DNA of 64,000 nucleotides from the NCBI RefSeq assembly GCF_009834365.1, contig NZ_CP041350.1, positions 1 through 64,000 of the forward strand, in the 5' to 3' direction. Source of the stretch: Komagataeibacter xylinus (lineage in GTDB: Bacteria > Pseudomonadota > Alphaproteobacteria > Acetobacterales > Acetobacteraceae). This document shows positions 56,617 to 64,000 of the stretch, piece after piece. The notes below the pieces were generated by a model that saw only the letters and a program-made list of their open reading frames with translations, was not told the origin of the DNA and did no database searches. How positions within the stretch are numbered: position 1 is the stretch's first letter; each line of letters opens with the position of its first letter. The position numbers and the translations under genes were made by a program.

Positions 56617-57197
56617 TCACCTTTGACCTATATGAGCCCATTTTCTGAGGCCGATGGATCGGATGGTCTGTGGCAGGGCGGTGAGGTTGTTCCATGCGGT
56701 GCATGCGGCTTCGATGATGTGTTCGATGCCGCTGAACACGGTGTTGGACAGCCAGTTGGCGCGTAGGAACTGCCAGATATTCTCGACCGGGTTCAGTTCG
56801 GGCGCGCGGGACGGCAGGAAGATCAGGCTGACGTTGCGCGGCAGTCTGAGTTTGGGTGTCGTATGCCAGCCGGCACGATCGAGCAGGACGACGGCATGCG
56901 CTCCGCGTGCGACGCAGCGTGAGATTTCCTCGATATGCAGTTGCATGCTGGCCGTGCCGGTAAACGGCAACACCAGGCCTGCCGCCTTGCCGAGTGCGGG
57001 GCAGATGGCGCCGAACAGCCAGGCATTCTCATAGCGTTGATCGGCAGGCTGGCGTGGTCGGGTGCCACGCCGCGCCCATTGCCGGACAAGACCGTTTTTC
57101 TGCCCGATGCGGGCCTCGTCCTGCCACCAGAGTTCAATCCGCCTGCCTCTGGGCAGATGCCCGGTGTGGGCGCTCAGGATCGTGGGGAAGTTTTTTT
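56617..57197 (-). CDS. IS630 transposase, catalytic part (orfB, by -1 frameshift)
   Basis: The DDE part of the transposase: IELWWQDEARIGQKNGLVRQ (first Asp), HAVVLLDRAGWHTTPKL (second Asp) and FLPSRAPELNPVENIWQFLR (Glu). There is no good independent start. The frame is open back to the A7 run (57191-57197, T's on the plus strand), where a -1 slip from orfA gives ..FKKNFPTILSAHTG. The joined protein has about 360 residues, normal for the family. Confidence 0.88.
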
Positions 57198-57683
57198 AAA
57201 CGCGTCCATGACGGACGGATCCTGTCCGGGGTGACGCGGACGCGCGCTGACGTGGCTGAACCCAAGCCGCTTCAACAGGGCGGAGACATGGCGTTCGTGA
57301 TAGGAGACGCCAAAACGCTCTTCGATGACCCGCTGAAGATCGACCCGACGCCAGCGCACCACGCCGTCCCGGGCACGGTCAGGCCCTGTCGTGACCAGCG
57401 CCGATAATTCTGCCAGTTGGTCCGCTGTCAGGCGGCAGACCGACCCGTTGCGCCACTGATCGTGCAAGCCATCCGGCCCCGCAGCATTGAACCGGTGCAC
57501 CCAGTCCCGCAGGGTTTGCCGGTCCATCCCGCCGATCCGCGCCGCTTCGCCCCGGCTGGCACCGTCGCGCACCGCAGCCAGAGACAAAAGGCGCCGTGCA
57601 ACATTCGCATCCCGCGTACGAGAGGCCAGACGCCGTAACGCAGAAGCCGTATAATCCGTCCGTAAGGCAATCGCACCAGCCAT
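57174..57683 (-). CDS. IS630 transposase N-terminal DNA-binding part (orfA)
   Basis: A 169-residue frame with two helix-turn-helix segments: RDGASRGEAARIGGMDRQTL and VIEERFGVSYHERHVSALLK, plus GFSHVSARPRHPGQD. It ends nine codons after a TTTAAAAAAAC slippery run. -1 slippage there fuses it to orfB, the known way many IS630 elements make the full transposase. Unslipped product may act as a DNA-binding inhibitor. Confidence 0.88.
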   Translation of the reverse strand: MAGAIALRTDYTASALRRLASRTRDANVARRLLSLAAVRDGASRGEAARIGGMDRQTLRDWVHRFNAAGPDGLHDQWRNGSVCRLTADQLAELSALVTTGPDRARDGVVRWRRVDLQRVIEERFGVSYHERHVSALLKRLGFSHVSARPRHPGQDPSVMDAFKKTSPRS

Positions 57684-57768
57684 TCCCGATCCTCCCTCTC
57701 ACGACAGAATCAGAACAGGCCCTTCGCGTCACTTCACAGATGAGTCAGAGACAGTAGCCCTTGGTATT

Positions 57769-58488
57769 AGACGCCGAGTAGGATGCACCGCTCATCGTGC
57801 CCATCCGGCCTTGCATGGAAGAAAGAAGAATCAGTCGTCCATATTTCCGTGCCACCATTTTTGGTGCGAACGCACGCACGGTATTGGCCGTACCGGTAAG
57901 GTTGTTCTGGATTTGATCCTCCCAGTCGTTGTCATCCATTTCAAGCAGGGGTTTCCACCCCTGGATAGCCGCATTCGCGACGACGCAGTCGATTTTTCCG
58001 TAGGTCCGTTCAATATGGTCGGCCGCCGAGCGGAGTTGCTTGATCTTACGAATGTCGGCAACGATCGCCTCGCCCCGGCGCCCATAAGCGCGAATCTGCG
58101 CTACCGTTTCCTCCAGTTCGGTTTTTGTTGCGGGGGCAGCATCGGCTGTCGGGCTCACTGGCCCCGCGATATCCAGTGCGATGACGTCTGCGCCATTGGC
58201 TGCGAACTCAACTGCGATGGCGCGACCTATACCGCGAGCTGCGCCTGTAACGACGGCAACTTTGCCGGTCAGGTTTGTGCCGCGAGCCGGTTTTATCGGC
58301 CCTGCCGTTTTTTCAGGCGGCGGGACAGGGTAGGGCCCGCTGACCGGTTCCGCGACCGGGCGTTCGGATGCTGAAGCTGTATTGAGTGTAGATGCTGCCA
58401 GTCCGACTGCCGCGACGCCGCCGCCAAGCGCGAGGATGGAGCGACGGGCCGGGCTGCTCAGCGGATCATTCTGGTTTTGAATAGGCAT
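57769..58488 (-). pseudogene. N-terminal part of a Tat-exported SDR, split by IS630
   Basis: ATG 58488 starts a protein with a twin-arginine-like signal (SPARRSILALGGGVAAVGLA), then a Pro-rich linker and the SDR core: VTGAARGIGRAI, NAAIQGWKPLLE (NAG-like) and LLSSMQGRMGTMSGASYSAS, where the IS630 enters just before the catalytic Lys. The intact enzyme would be about 345 residues and periplasmic. It forms a unit with the upstream 3-hydroxyisobutyrate-dehydrogenase-like gene. Confidence 0.85.
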
Positions 58489-58538
58489 CAAATTATTTCC
58501 TTTCGGGCAAGTTACGGCTGGAAGTTGGCCGTCTGTAA

Positions 58539-59507
58539 CTAGAAGAGGTCAGAAAGTCCGGGATCTGAAGGCAGCCCGGCGTCCCGGGACGCAAGGAGCC
58601 CCAGGGCTGACCAATCGAGCGTTTCCCAACCTCGTGCCATCATTGCGACCATGCGGTCTCGCACGAGGCTTGCAAAAGGCATGGGGGTTGTGGCGTGTTC
58701 GGCCTCGGTTAAGGCGAGGCGCATATCCTTGAGCGCCAGCGGTACGACCATTCCGGCGGGACGGTAGCGTTCGTGCAGGATTTTTCCGCCGTAGGCCTTA
58801 TGGACTTTCGAATCAAAAAGTGAGTTCGTCAGAACGTCGAAACCGAGTTCAGCGGAAATGCCGCCCTTGCGGAGAAGTGCCAGGGTTTCTCCCATGCTTT
58901 CCAAAGTAGTTGCAATCATCACGTTTGCAGCCAATTTCATCAGGTTGGCATGACCAGGGTCATCCCCCATCAGGAAGATATGCTGACCCAGGTTTTGTAT
59001 GACAGGAACTGCCGAGGCGACGTGATCGGCAGGGCCTGCGACCATGAAGAACACTTTCCGCGCCTTCGCGAGGTCAGGATTGCCAAGCACGGGAGAGGCA
59101 ACGTAACCCTGACCACTACTTTGATGCAGGCCCGCCAGATGCCTTGCGATCGTGGGACTGACCGTGCTCGTCGAGACGTGAACAGCCCCTTTCTTCATGA
59201 CGGTGATCAGGCCGGAATGGCCTTCGGTCACAGAAGAGAGAGCAGCGTCGTTAGGCAACGAAGAGAAGATAATGTCGCACTGAGACAGTCCGGCAAGGGA
59301 GTCAACCGGTTGTGCACCTGCGCATGCGTCCCGTTTGGTTGCATTGCGATCGAAAACAACCGTCTGGTAGCCGCAACTCACCAGATTCTGGGCAAACGCG
59401 GAACCCATATGGCCTAATCCCACAAGGCCGACGCGCGGGCGTGGAGAGCCGGTCCGGGGCACGTCCGTCTGGCTCGGCGAAACAGTTGACTGCGCAGACT
59501 GATTCAC
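58539..59507 (-). CDS. 3-Hydroxyisobutyrate dehydrogenase-family NAD(P) oxidoreductase
   Basis: A 322-residue enzyme. The GTG at 59507 is preceded by AGGAGAA, so I prefer it over the ATG at 59558. Rossmann motif VGLVGLGHMGSAFAQNLV; DIIFSSLPNDAAL; HVSTSTVSPTIARHLA; GHANLMKLAANVMIATTLES carries the catalytic Lys in the NxxK-like position. Members oxidise beta-hydroxyacids or reduce related semialdehydes. Its 3' end is 50 bases before the exported SDR gene; the two are co-directional. It is divergent from the bicupin gene. Confidence 0.87.
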   Translation of the reverse strand: MNQSAQSTVSPSQTDVPRTGSPRPRVGLVGLGHMGSAFAQNLVSCGYQTVVFDRNATKRDACAGAQPVDSLAGLSQCDIIFSSLPNDAALSSVTEGHSGLITVMKKGAVHVSTSTVSPTIARHLAGLHQSSGQGYVASPVLGNPDLAKARKVFFMVAGPADHVASAVPVIQNLGQHIFLMGDDPGHANLMKLAANVMIATTLESMGETLALLRKGGISAELGFDVLTNSLFDSKVHKAYGGKILHERYRPAGMVVPLALKDMRLALTEAEHATTPMPFASLVRDRMVAMMARGWETLDWSALGLLASRDAGLPSDPGLSDLF

Positions 59508-59770
59508 TTGATTCTCCTGTCGTTCATAGACGAACCTCACTGACATGTAGGCTCGCATCGACCTCTGGATTCCGGATTGGAGGGGTCGGTAGGCGAGATC
59601 GCATAGCGTGGAAGTTCACTGACTCTCCGGTAGGACGGATGGCGCGTCGCCACCATGTCAATTTTGGCAAAAGTCATTTGCCGCGCCTTAGGTAGCGGGA
59701 GCAATGCCAGGCCGGTTATCCAGAGCATCGCGTGCCCTTATCTGGCTCCGCGACAGAATGGAGAGCAAAA

Positions 59771-60709
59771 ATGGATAGTCTGGTGATTGATCCCGGGACC
59801 GACGCGCGTGATACCGTCGCCCAGGGACAGTTCTATGAATATAGCAAGGCCGCCAATCCGATCCGGCCGACCTTGACGCCGCGTGTTCCCTACCACTTCT
59901 TTTCTCCATCGCTGTATGCGGGCGGAGAAAGTCGGATCGTTCCCCTTGATCTGAGCACAGCTTTGAAGTGTCCGGGCCCGGCAACAGGCCCCGGCCTGCT
60001 GGCAAGTTTTGTCCGCATCAACGCAGGCGATACGATCGAAATGGAGCCGAATGCGACATCGATCGTGTTCTATGTCATCCGTGGCCAGGGACGCGCCGTC
60101 AACGGCGATGTTGCGTTCGAGTGGAGCCATGGCGACTTCTTCGCTGTTCCCGCCATTGACGGCGCCACGCTTACGGCCTCGTCTGACGCTGCGCTTTATG
60201 CAGTACACGATGCGCCGCTGCTGACCTATCTTGGTGCGCGCGTTGAGACGGCCCGGTTCCGCCCTGTTCTATTTCGATCCGCGGATGCGAACCGAGAACT
60301 TGACCGGGTGAGGCGCTCACCAGCGGCTGCGGAGCGGAGCCGTATCAGTGTGCTGCTGGCTGCTGAAGAGTTTCCATTGACGCGGACTGTTACGCATACC
60401 CTTTGGGCTATGTATGGGACGATTGGTGCGGGTACCGAACAGAAGCCGCACCGCCATCAGTCGATTGCTTTGGATTATATCGTCGAGTGTGAGCCGGGCT
60501 GCTATTCCCTGGTTGGCACCGAGCTCGACGAAAACGGCCAGATCAAGGACCCCACGCGGGTAGACTGGGAATCAGGATGCGTTTTTGTGACCCCGCCGGG
60601 CTACTGGCACGCGCACTTCAATGAATCCGGTGCTGAGGCCCGATTGATTCCAATACAGGACGCCGGCCTGCAGACGTATCTCCGCACGCTGGATATCCGG
60701 TTCGCCTGA
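59771..60709 (+). CDS. Bicupin protein, gentisate 1,2-dioxygenase-like
   Basis: A 312-residue protein from MDSLVIDPGTDARDT with two cupin folds: TIEMEPNATSIVFYVIRGQG and GDFFAVPAIDGATL in the first, GTEQKPHRHQSIALDYIVEC and VFVTPPGYWHAHFNESG in the second. The HxH and later His of the second cupin can bind a metal, while the first lacks them. It resembles ring-cleaving gentisate/hydroxynaphthoate dioxygenases, but substrate is unproved. Divergent from the dehydrogenase at 59507; a shared promoter region of ~260 bases lies between. Confidence 0.78.
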   Translation: MDSLVIDPGTDARDTVAQGQFYEYSKAANPIRPTLTPRVPYHFFSPSLYAGGESRIVPLDLSTALKCPGPATGPGLLASFVRINAGDTIEMEPNATSIVFYVIRGQGRAVNGDVAFEWSHGDFFAVPAIDGATLTASSDAALYAVHDAPLLTYLGARVETARFRPVLFRSADANRELDRVRRSPAAAERSRISVLLAAEEFPLTRTVTHTLWAMYGTIGAGTEQKPHRHQSIALDYIVECEPGCYSLVGTELDENGQIKDPTRVDWESGCVFVTPPGYWHAHFNESGAEARLIPIQDAGLQTYLRTLDIRFA

Positions 60710-60717
60710 GGCCTGGA

Positions 60718-60762
60718 ATGCGCAAGGAAGTCACACATTTTATTGCGCATCTTTCTGACTTC
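60718..60762 (+). other. Interleaved inverted repeats (possible pseudoknot) after the bicupin gene
   Basis: Two inverted repeats cross each other: ATGCGCAA (60718-60725) with TTGCGCAT (60743-60750), and GAAGTCA (60727-60733) with TGACTTC (60756-60762). In RNA these could form an H-type pseudoknot right after the stop codon. It may be a 3'-end or regulatory structure; a T-run terminator tail is absent. Confidence 0.5.
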
Positions 60763-60945
60763 TTCAGCGGGAGGGTCTCAGGTCAACGCTGTTGCGCTCT
60801 CCCGTCCGTCATCTCCGCTGCAGTGTCCTCTCTATGAGCACCTGGTGTAATCGGAGTTGGCAACACGATTGGCATCGCTGAGACAGGGAGAATATTGAGA
60901 TTGCGGCGCCAGATCTTAAGACATCTGCTTGACTGGTCGGGTCGT

Positions 60946-61293
60946 ATGAAAATGAAAACGGATATGAAAGCCTTCGGGATATTGAGTCTGGTTGTGTTGC
61001 TGGCCGGCTGCACATGGCCTGCGGATGTCGATCAGGCCTATGATCGATGCTTGGTACAAAATCATTTCAAGCGTCTTTCATCCGACGAATTTCATGCGCA
61101 GTCGTGGTCCAAGTCTATCGAACCCAATACATTGCAGATGATGATGCTGAACGGGACTCCGGCTTACGTGTTTTATGATACTCACGTCTATCACTGTGCT
61201 TTTGTTGGTGACAATTCGAGCTATCTTCAGGTGCAGGATTTTGCCCGTGCAGAAATGGCAAATATCCAGCCAGATTCCACGTATGTTCAGTAG
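60946..61293 (+). CDS. Small lipoprotein
   Basis: A 115-residue protein from MKMKTDMKAFGILSLVVLLA with the lipobox LLAGC, so it is lipid-anchored after signal peptidase II cleavage. The mature part (DVDQAYDRCLVQNHFKRLSS, YVFYDTHVYHCAFVGDNS) has two cysteines that could pair; I recognise no family. The frame is open upstream to 60895 but the signal peptide fixes the start near 60946. No operon partner is evident. Confidence 0.65.
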   Translation: MKMKTDMKAFGILSLVVLLAGCTWPADVDQAYDRCLVQNHFKRLSSDEFHAQSWSKSIEPNTLQMMMLNGTPAYVFYDTHVYHCAFVGDNSSYLQVQDFARAEMANIQPDSTYVQ

Positions 61294-62086
61294 TGATATT
61301 ACTATCCGGGAAATGTCCTGCCACGCTCTGCCCGGTTCGCGTTAATCCAATATGATACCGTCTCGCATGGCGATATCGCTATGCTCGGGCATACTCGAGG
61401 TAATAATAGAGATACTGACACGAACGTATTGCTGGCGTTGGTTCATTTCCAAATAAAGAATCCTAGTCGTTTGTTGCGTCGTGCACGGAGCCTACGCTGT
61501 GCGGTTGACTGGCAGGTTCCAGGCGGGATCATGCAGATGACTGATATTTGTCTTCCGACGTGCCCTGAGAGTTTAAAGCACACAAAACCAGCCACCATCT
61601 CTTAAGGGAACTCCAGGATTAGTCTCACATCGCAATACGTTACGGCCATCACGCCAGCATTTTTTCCGGCCATGCGTCTCGCATTTCCATTCAATTCCGT
61701 ATGATCAGGAATGCAGACATAACAGGTCCACAGGAAAACTCTGCTTCATTTGCATCATATTAAGAATGGATAACCGGAGCAACCGATGACGCCATTATGT
61801 GCCTAAAACCGGGAGATCCGCGCCAATATCTTATGATCGGTTATTCATATTTTCGATTGTCTATATTTCGCCATAACTACACATATCCTATAAATGATAC
61901 GCTTATAAAAGCTGTTTATGATCTTATGTATAATCCCTCTTGGACGCCATGCGTCTGATTGATCTACTATGTTTTCTGGGACACCGGGGCATGCAGCGGT
62001 CTTTCAGGCCAGTTCATTGCACCGAACCGATATGCCGAGAACTTATTTGTATTTCTTTCTCTCGTCATAAGTTTTGGAAAGTATCG
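61294..62086. other. Long non-coding leader region upstream of cydA
   Basis: About 790 bases without a recognisable gene; the short frames inside (e.g. 61381-61605) lack family features. The last 250 bases are AT-rich and contain TATAAT at 61929-61934, a plausible -10 box, but no good -35 partner. I see no clear FNR or ArcA-type dyad. Confidence 0.45.
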
Positions 62087-63520
62087 ATGCAGTACGCACA
62101 TGATCCAGCACTCCTTCTGGCGCGCTTTCAGTTCGCCTTTACCGTAGGCGTCCATATCATTTTTCCGGCCTTTTCGATCGGGCTGGCGGCTTATCTGGCA
62201 GTTCTGGAGGGGCTCTGGCTCAGGACCGGACGATCCGTATTCCTTGACCTGTACCGGTACTGGATCAAGGTATTCTCCATTGTCTTTGGCATGGGCGTCG
62301 TCTCGGGTCTGGTCATGTCGTATGAGTTCGGCACCAACTGGTCGATCTTTTCCAAAAAAGCCGGGCCGATTACCGGCGTCCTGCTGTCCTATGAAGTCAT
62401 GACCGCCTTTTTCCTCGAGGCAGGCTTCCTGGGCGTCATGCTGTTCGGCATGAACAAGGTGGGGCGCAAACTGCATTTTGCGGCCACGTGCTGCGTATCG
62501 GTCGGCACCCTGATTTCCATGACATGGATCCTGTCCTCCAATTCATGGATGCAGACACCACGCGGTTACACCATCGACCCCGCCACCGGGCGCTTCATGC
62601 CCGCTGACTGGCTGGCCATTATCTTCAACCCGTCCTTTCCGTTCCGTCTGGTGCATATGGGGCTGGCGGCTTTCCTGTCCGTTGCCTTCATCGTGGGGGC
62701 CACGGGGGCGTGGCACATGCTCAGGGCACGCAAGGCCGGAAAGATCTCCAGCGAGCCGGTGCGGGTCATGTTCTCCATGGCCATGTGGATGGCAGCGATC
62801 GTGGCCCCCTTGCAGATCCTTGCTGGCGACGCGCATGGCCTGAACACGCTCAAATACCAGCCCGCCAAGATTGCGGCGATGGAAGGGGACTGGGTCTCGG
62901 AAGATCATGCGCCCGAACTGCTGTTCGGCATTCCCAATATGAAGACCGAGCATACGGATTATGCCGTCAAACTGCCGCTGGCCGGATCGCTGATCCTGAC
63001 GCACAGCCTGAACGGCAAGGTGCCGGGCATGAAGGATTTTCCCCGCGACCAGCGACCGCCTTCACCGGTCATCTTCTTCTCCTTCCGCATCATGGTGGCG
63101 CTTGGCATGCTGATGATGCTGGTGGGGCTATGGTCGCTCTGGCTGCGGCGGAACAGCACCCTGTTTACCAACCCGCTTTTCCACCGTGTCGCACTCTGCA
63201 TGGCGCCGACGGGTTTCCTCGCGCTGCTATGCGGCTGGATCACGACGGAAGTCGGCCGCCAGCCATGGACGGTCTATGGCCTGCTGCGCACGTCTGACAG
63301 CGTATCGCCCGTCGCCCTGTCCTCCATGGCGTTTTCGATGACGGCGTTCGTGGTGGTTTACGTGCTCGTATTCGGTTCCGGGATGGGCATTCTCGTCCGC
63401 ATGCTGGGCCGCGCGCCGCAGGAAGGCGAGCATGATGCCAGCCCTGCCCACGCTCCCGAGATTCTGGCAGCCCGCATGCATCCGGGCGTGATTGACCCCT
63501 CTACTGGCAAAGGAGCCTGA
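62087..63520 (+). CDS. cydA: Cytochrome bd-type (cyanide-insensitive, CioA-like) quinol oxidase subunit I
   Basis: A 477-residue membrane subunit. Start at 62087 (MQYAHDPALLLARFQFAFTV) begins at the family's first residues; an upstream start at 61940 is not supported. Heme ligands and motifs: HDPALLLARFQFAFTVGVH, the quinol-side region with GRQPWTVYG, and a short Q-loop typical of the CioA branch (477 rather than ~520 residues). It reduces oxygen to water with ubiquinol as donor in the inner membrane. cydB follows after three bases. Confidence 0.93.
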   Translation: MQYAHDPALLLARFQFAFTVGVHIIFPAFSIGLAAYLAVLEGLWLRTGRSVFLDLYRYWIKVFSIVFGMGVVSGLVMSYEFGTNWSIFSKKAGPITGVLLSYEVMTAFFLEAGFLGVMLFGMNKVGRKLHFAATCCVSVGTLISMTWILSSNSWMQTPRGYTIDPATGRFMPADWLAIIFNPSFPFRLVHMGLAAFLSVAFIVGATGAWHMLRARKAGKISSEPVRVMFSMAMWMAAIVAPLQILAGDAHGLNTLKYQPAKIAAMEGDWVSEDHAPELLFGIPNMKTEHTDYAVKLPLAGSLILTHSLNGKVPGMKDFPRDQRPPSPVIFFSFRIMVALGMLMMLVGLWSLWLRRNSTLFTNPLFHRVALCMAPTGFLALLCGWITTEVGRQPWTVYGLLRTSDSVSPVALSSMAFSMTAFVVVYVLVFGSGMGILVRMLGRAPQEGEHDASPAHAPEILAARMHPGVIDPSTGKGA

Positions 63521-63523
63521 GGC

Positions 63524-64000
63524 ATGATGGACTTCGCATACTGGCTTCCCATCGTGTGGGCCGTCATACTGGTGGCCGCCATTTCGATCTATGTCGTCCT
63601 TGACGGCTTTGACCTCGGCATCGGGATGCTGTTCGCACTTGAACGCCATCCGGGCCGCCGGGATGTGATGGTCAACACCATCGCACCCGTATGGGACGGG
63701 AACGAGACATGGATGGTGCTGGGGGCGCCGTGCTTTACGGGGTTTTCCCCGGCGCATACGCCACTTTGCTGCCCGCCTTCTACCTGCCGATCGTGCTGAT
63801 GCTGCTCGCCCTGATCTTCCGCGGCGTGGCGTTCGAATTCCGTGTCATGACACGCGGGACTGGTCGGGAAGGGATGTGGAATGCCGGCTTCATGGCCGGC
63901 TCCGCCATCGCCGCCTTCTGTCAGGGCGCGATCCTGGGTGGTGTGGTGCAGGGGATCGAGGTTGTCGATGGTGCCTTCGCTGGCGGCCCGCTCGACTGGC
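63524..64000 (+). CDS. cydB: Cytochrome bd-type quinol oxidase subunit II (CioB-like), partial, one frameshift
   Basis: Starts MMDFAYWLPIVWAVILVAAI and carries the CydB signature LDGFDLGIGMLF and APVWDGNETWMVLG. The frame then breaks at a five-G run (63721-63725). With one G added it continues GGAVLYGVFPGAYATLLPAF and LIFRGVAFEFR to the window edge, fully conserved. Because the operon is otherwise intact and the lesion is in a homopolymer, sequence error is the likely cause. The C-terminal part lies outside the window. Confidence 0.88.

Larger units (their letters stand above)
56605..57768 (-). mobile_element. IS630-family element with TA target duplication
   Basis: A 1164-bp element carrying two overlapping transposase frames on the minus strand. 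TA lies at 56603-56604 and 57769-57770, the target and duplication typical of IS630/Tc1. The ends share an imperfect inverted repeat with GGGCTA near the tip and TTTGAC/TCTGAC further in. The exact tip is uncertain by one or two bases because of local TA repeats. It splits an SDR gene. Confidence 0.88.

Noticed and set aside
57174..57197. Disabling frameshift in the IS630 transposase
   Set aside because: The break is at an A7 slippery run, the usual programmed frameshift place of this family, so I treat it as normal expression.
61381..61605. Short open frame in the cydA leader
   Set aside because: No ribosome site, no family features, and base composition unlike coding DNA around it.

Overview
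The window looks like chromosome (possibly with plasmid-derived stretches) of an acetic acid bacterium, most likely Komagataeibacter/Gluconacetobacter or a close relative in the Acetobacteraceae. This rests on the GC-rich alphaproteobacterial coding style, a CioAB/bd-type quinol oxidase, a formaldehyde-glutathione operon, a ScpA-like gene beside tyrosine recombinase genes, and a very heavy load of insertion sequences (IS256, IS5, IS1111/IS110, IS21, IS1182, IS630, plus IS3, IS66 and IS5 scraps). The genus call is inference. I saw no rRNA, tRNA or CRISPR array.

Layout. 0-8.7 kb: small metabolic genes with adjacent regulators: aldehyde dehydrogenase and Old Yellow Enzyme with HxlR, a secreted hydrolase, SDR/LysR, AEC exporter/LysR, LysE exporter/Lrp. 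8.7-13.7 kb: IS256 next to a truncated aldehyde dehydrogenase, an IS5-family element inserted in the last codons of a ParE toxin, and scraps of an integrase and a second IS5. 13.8-22.2 kb: an orphan HhH plus nuclease-like protein, then ion homeostasis genes: a Cu/Ag P-type ATPase with three N-terminal metal-binding modules, a CPA1 Na+/H+ antiporter and two ClC transporters. 22.3-26.3 kb: an IS1111-type element at the end of an aldo/keto reductase gene, a frameshifted hydrolase and a TetR scrap. 26.3-37.1 kb: soluble transhydrogenase, VapBC, an unknown protein, the frmR-frmA-VOC-fghA formaldehyde operon with two palindromic operators, YciI/NIPSNAP with LysR, and a ketopantoate-reductase-like gene.

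37.2-54.7 kb is an accessory/defence island: an active-looking tyrosine recombinase, a Fic protein with a repeated operator, a dead dienelactone hydrolase, a recombinase-like/YubB-like fusion overlapping a ScpA-like kleisin gene and preceded by a 30-bp palindrome, an IS21 element nested inside the terminal repeat of an IS1182 element, and a complete three-gene Shango-type anti-phage system (TerB protein, BrxD-like ATPase, Lhr-like helicase) followed by a Phd/PIN toxin-antitoxin pair. 54.8-64 kb: SRAP remnant, LysR, an exported SDR split by an IS630 element, a 3-hydroxyisobutyrate-dehydrogenase-like gene and divergent bicupin gene, a small lipoprotein, and cydA/cydB (cioAB) running off the right edge.

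Five genes (aldehyde dehydrogenase, Old Yellow Enzyme, HxlR, an alpha/beta hydrolase, cydB) are broken by losses of single bases, mostly in G/C runs, and read through perfectly when one base is restored. This is more like assembly error than decay. By contrast the ParE, dienelactone hydrolase, SRAP, TetR and integrase remnants look genuinely damaged.
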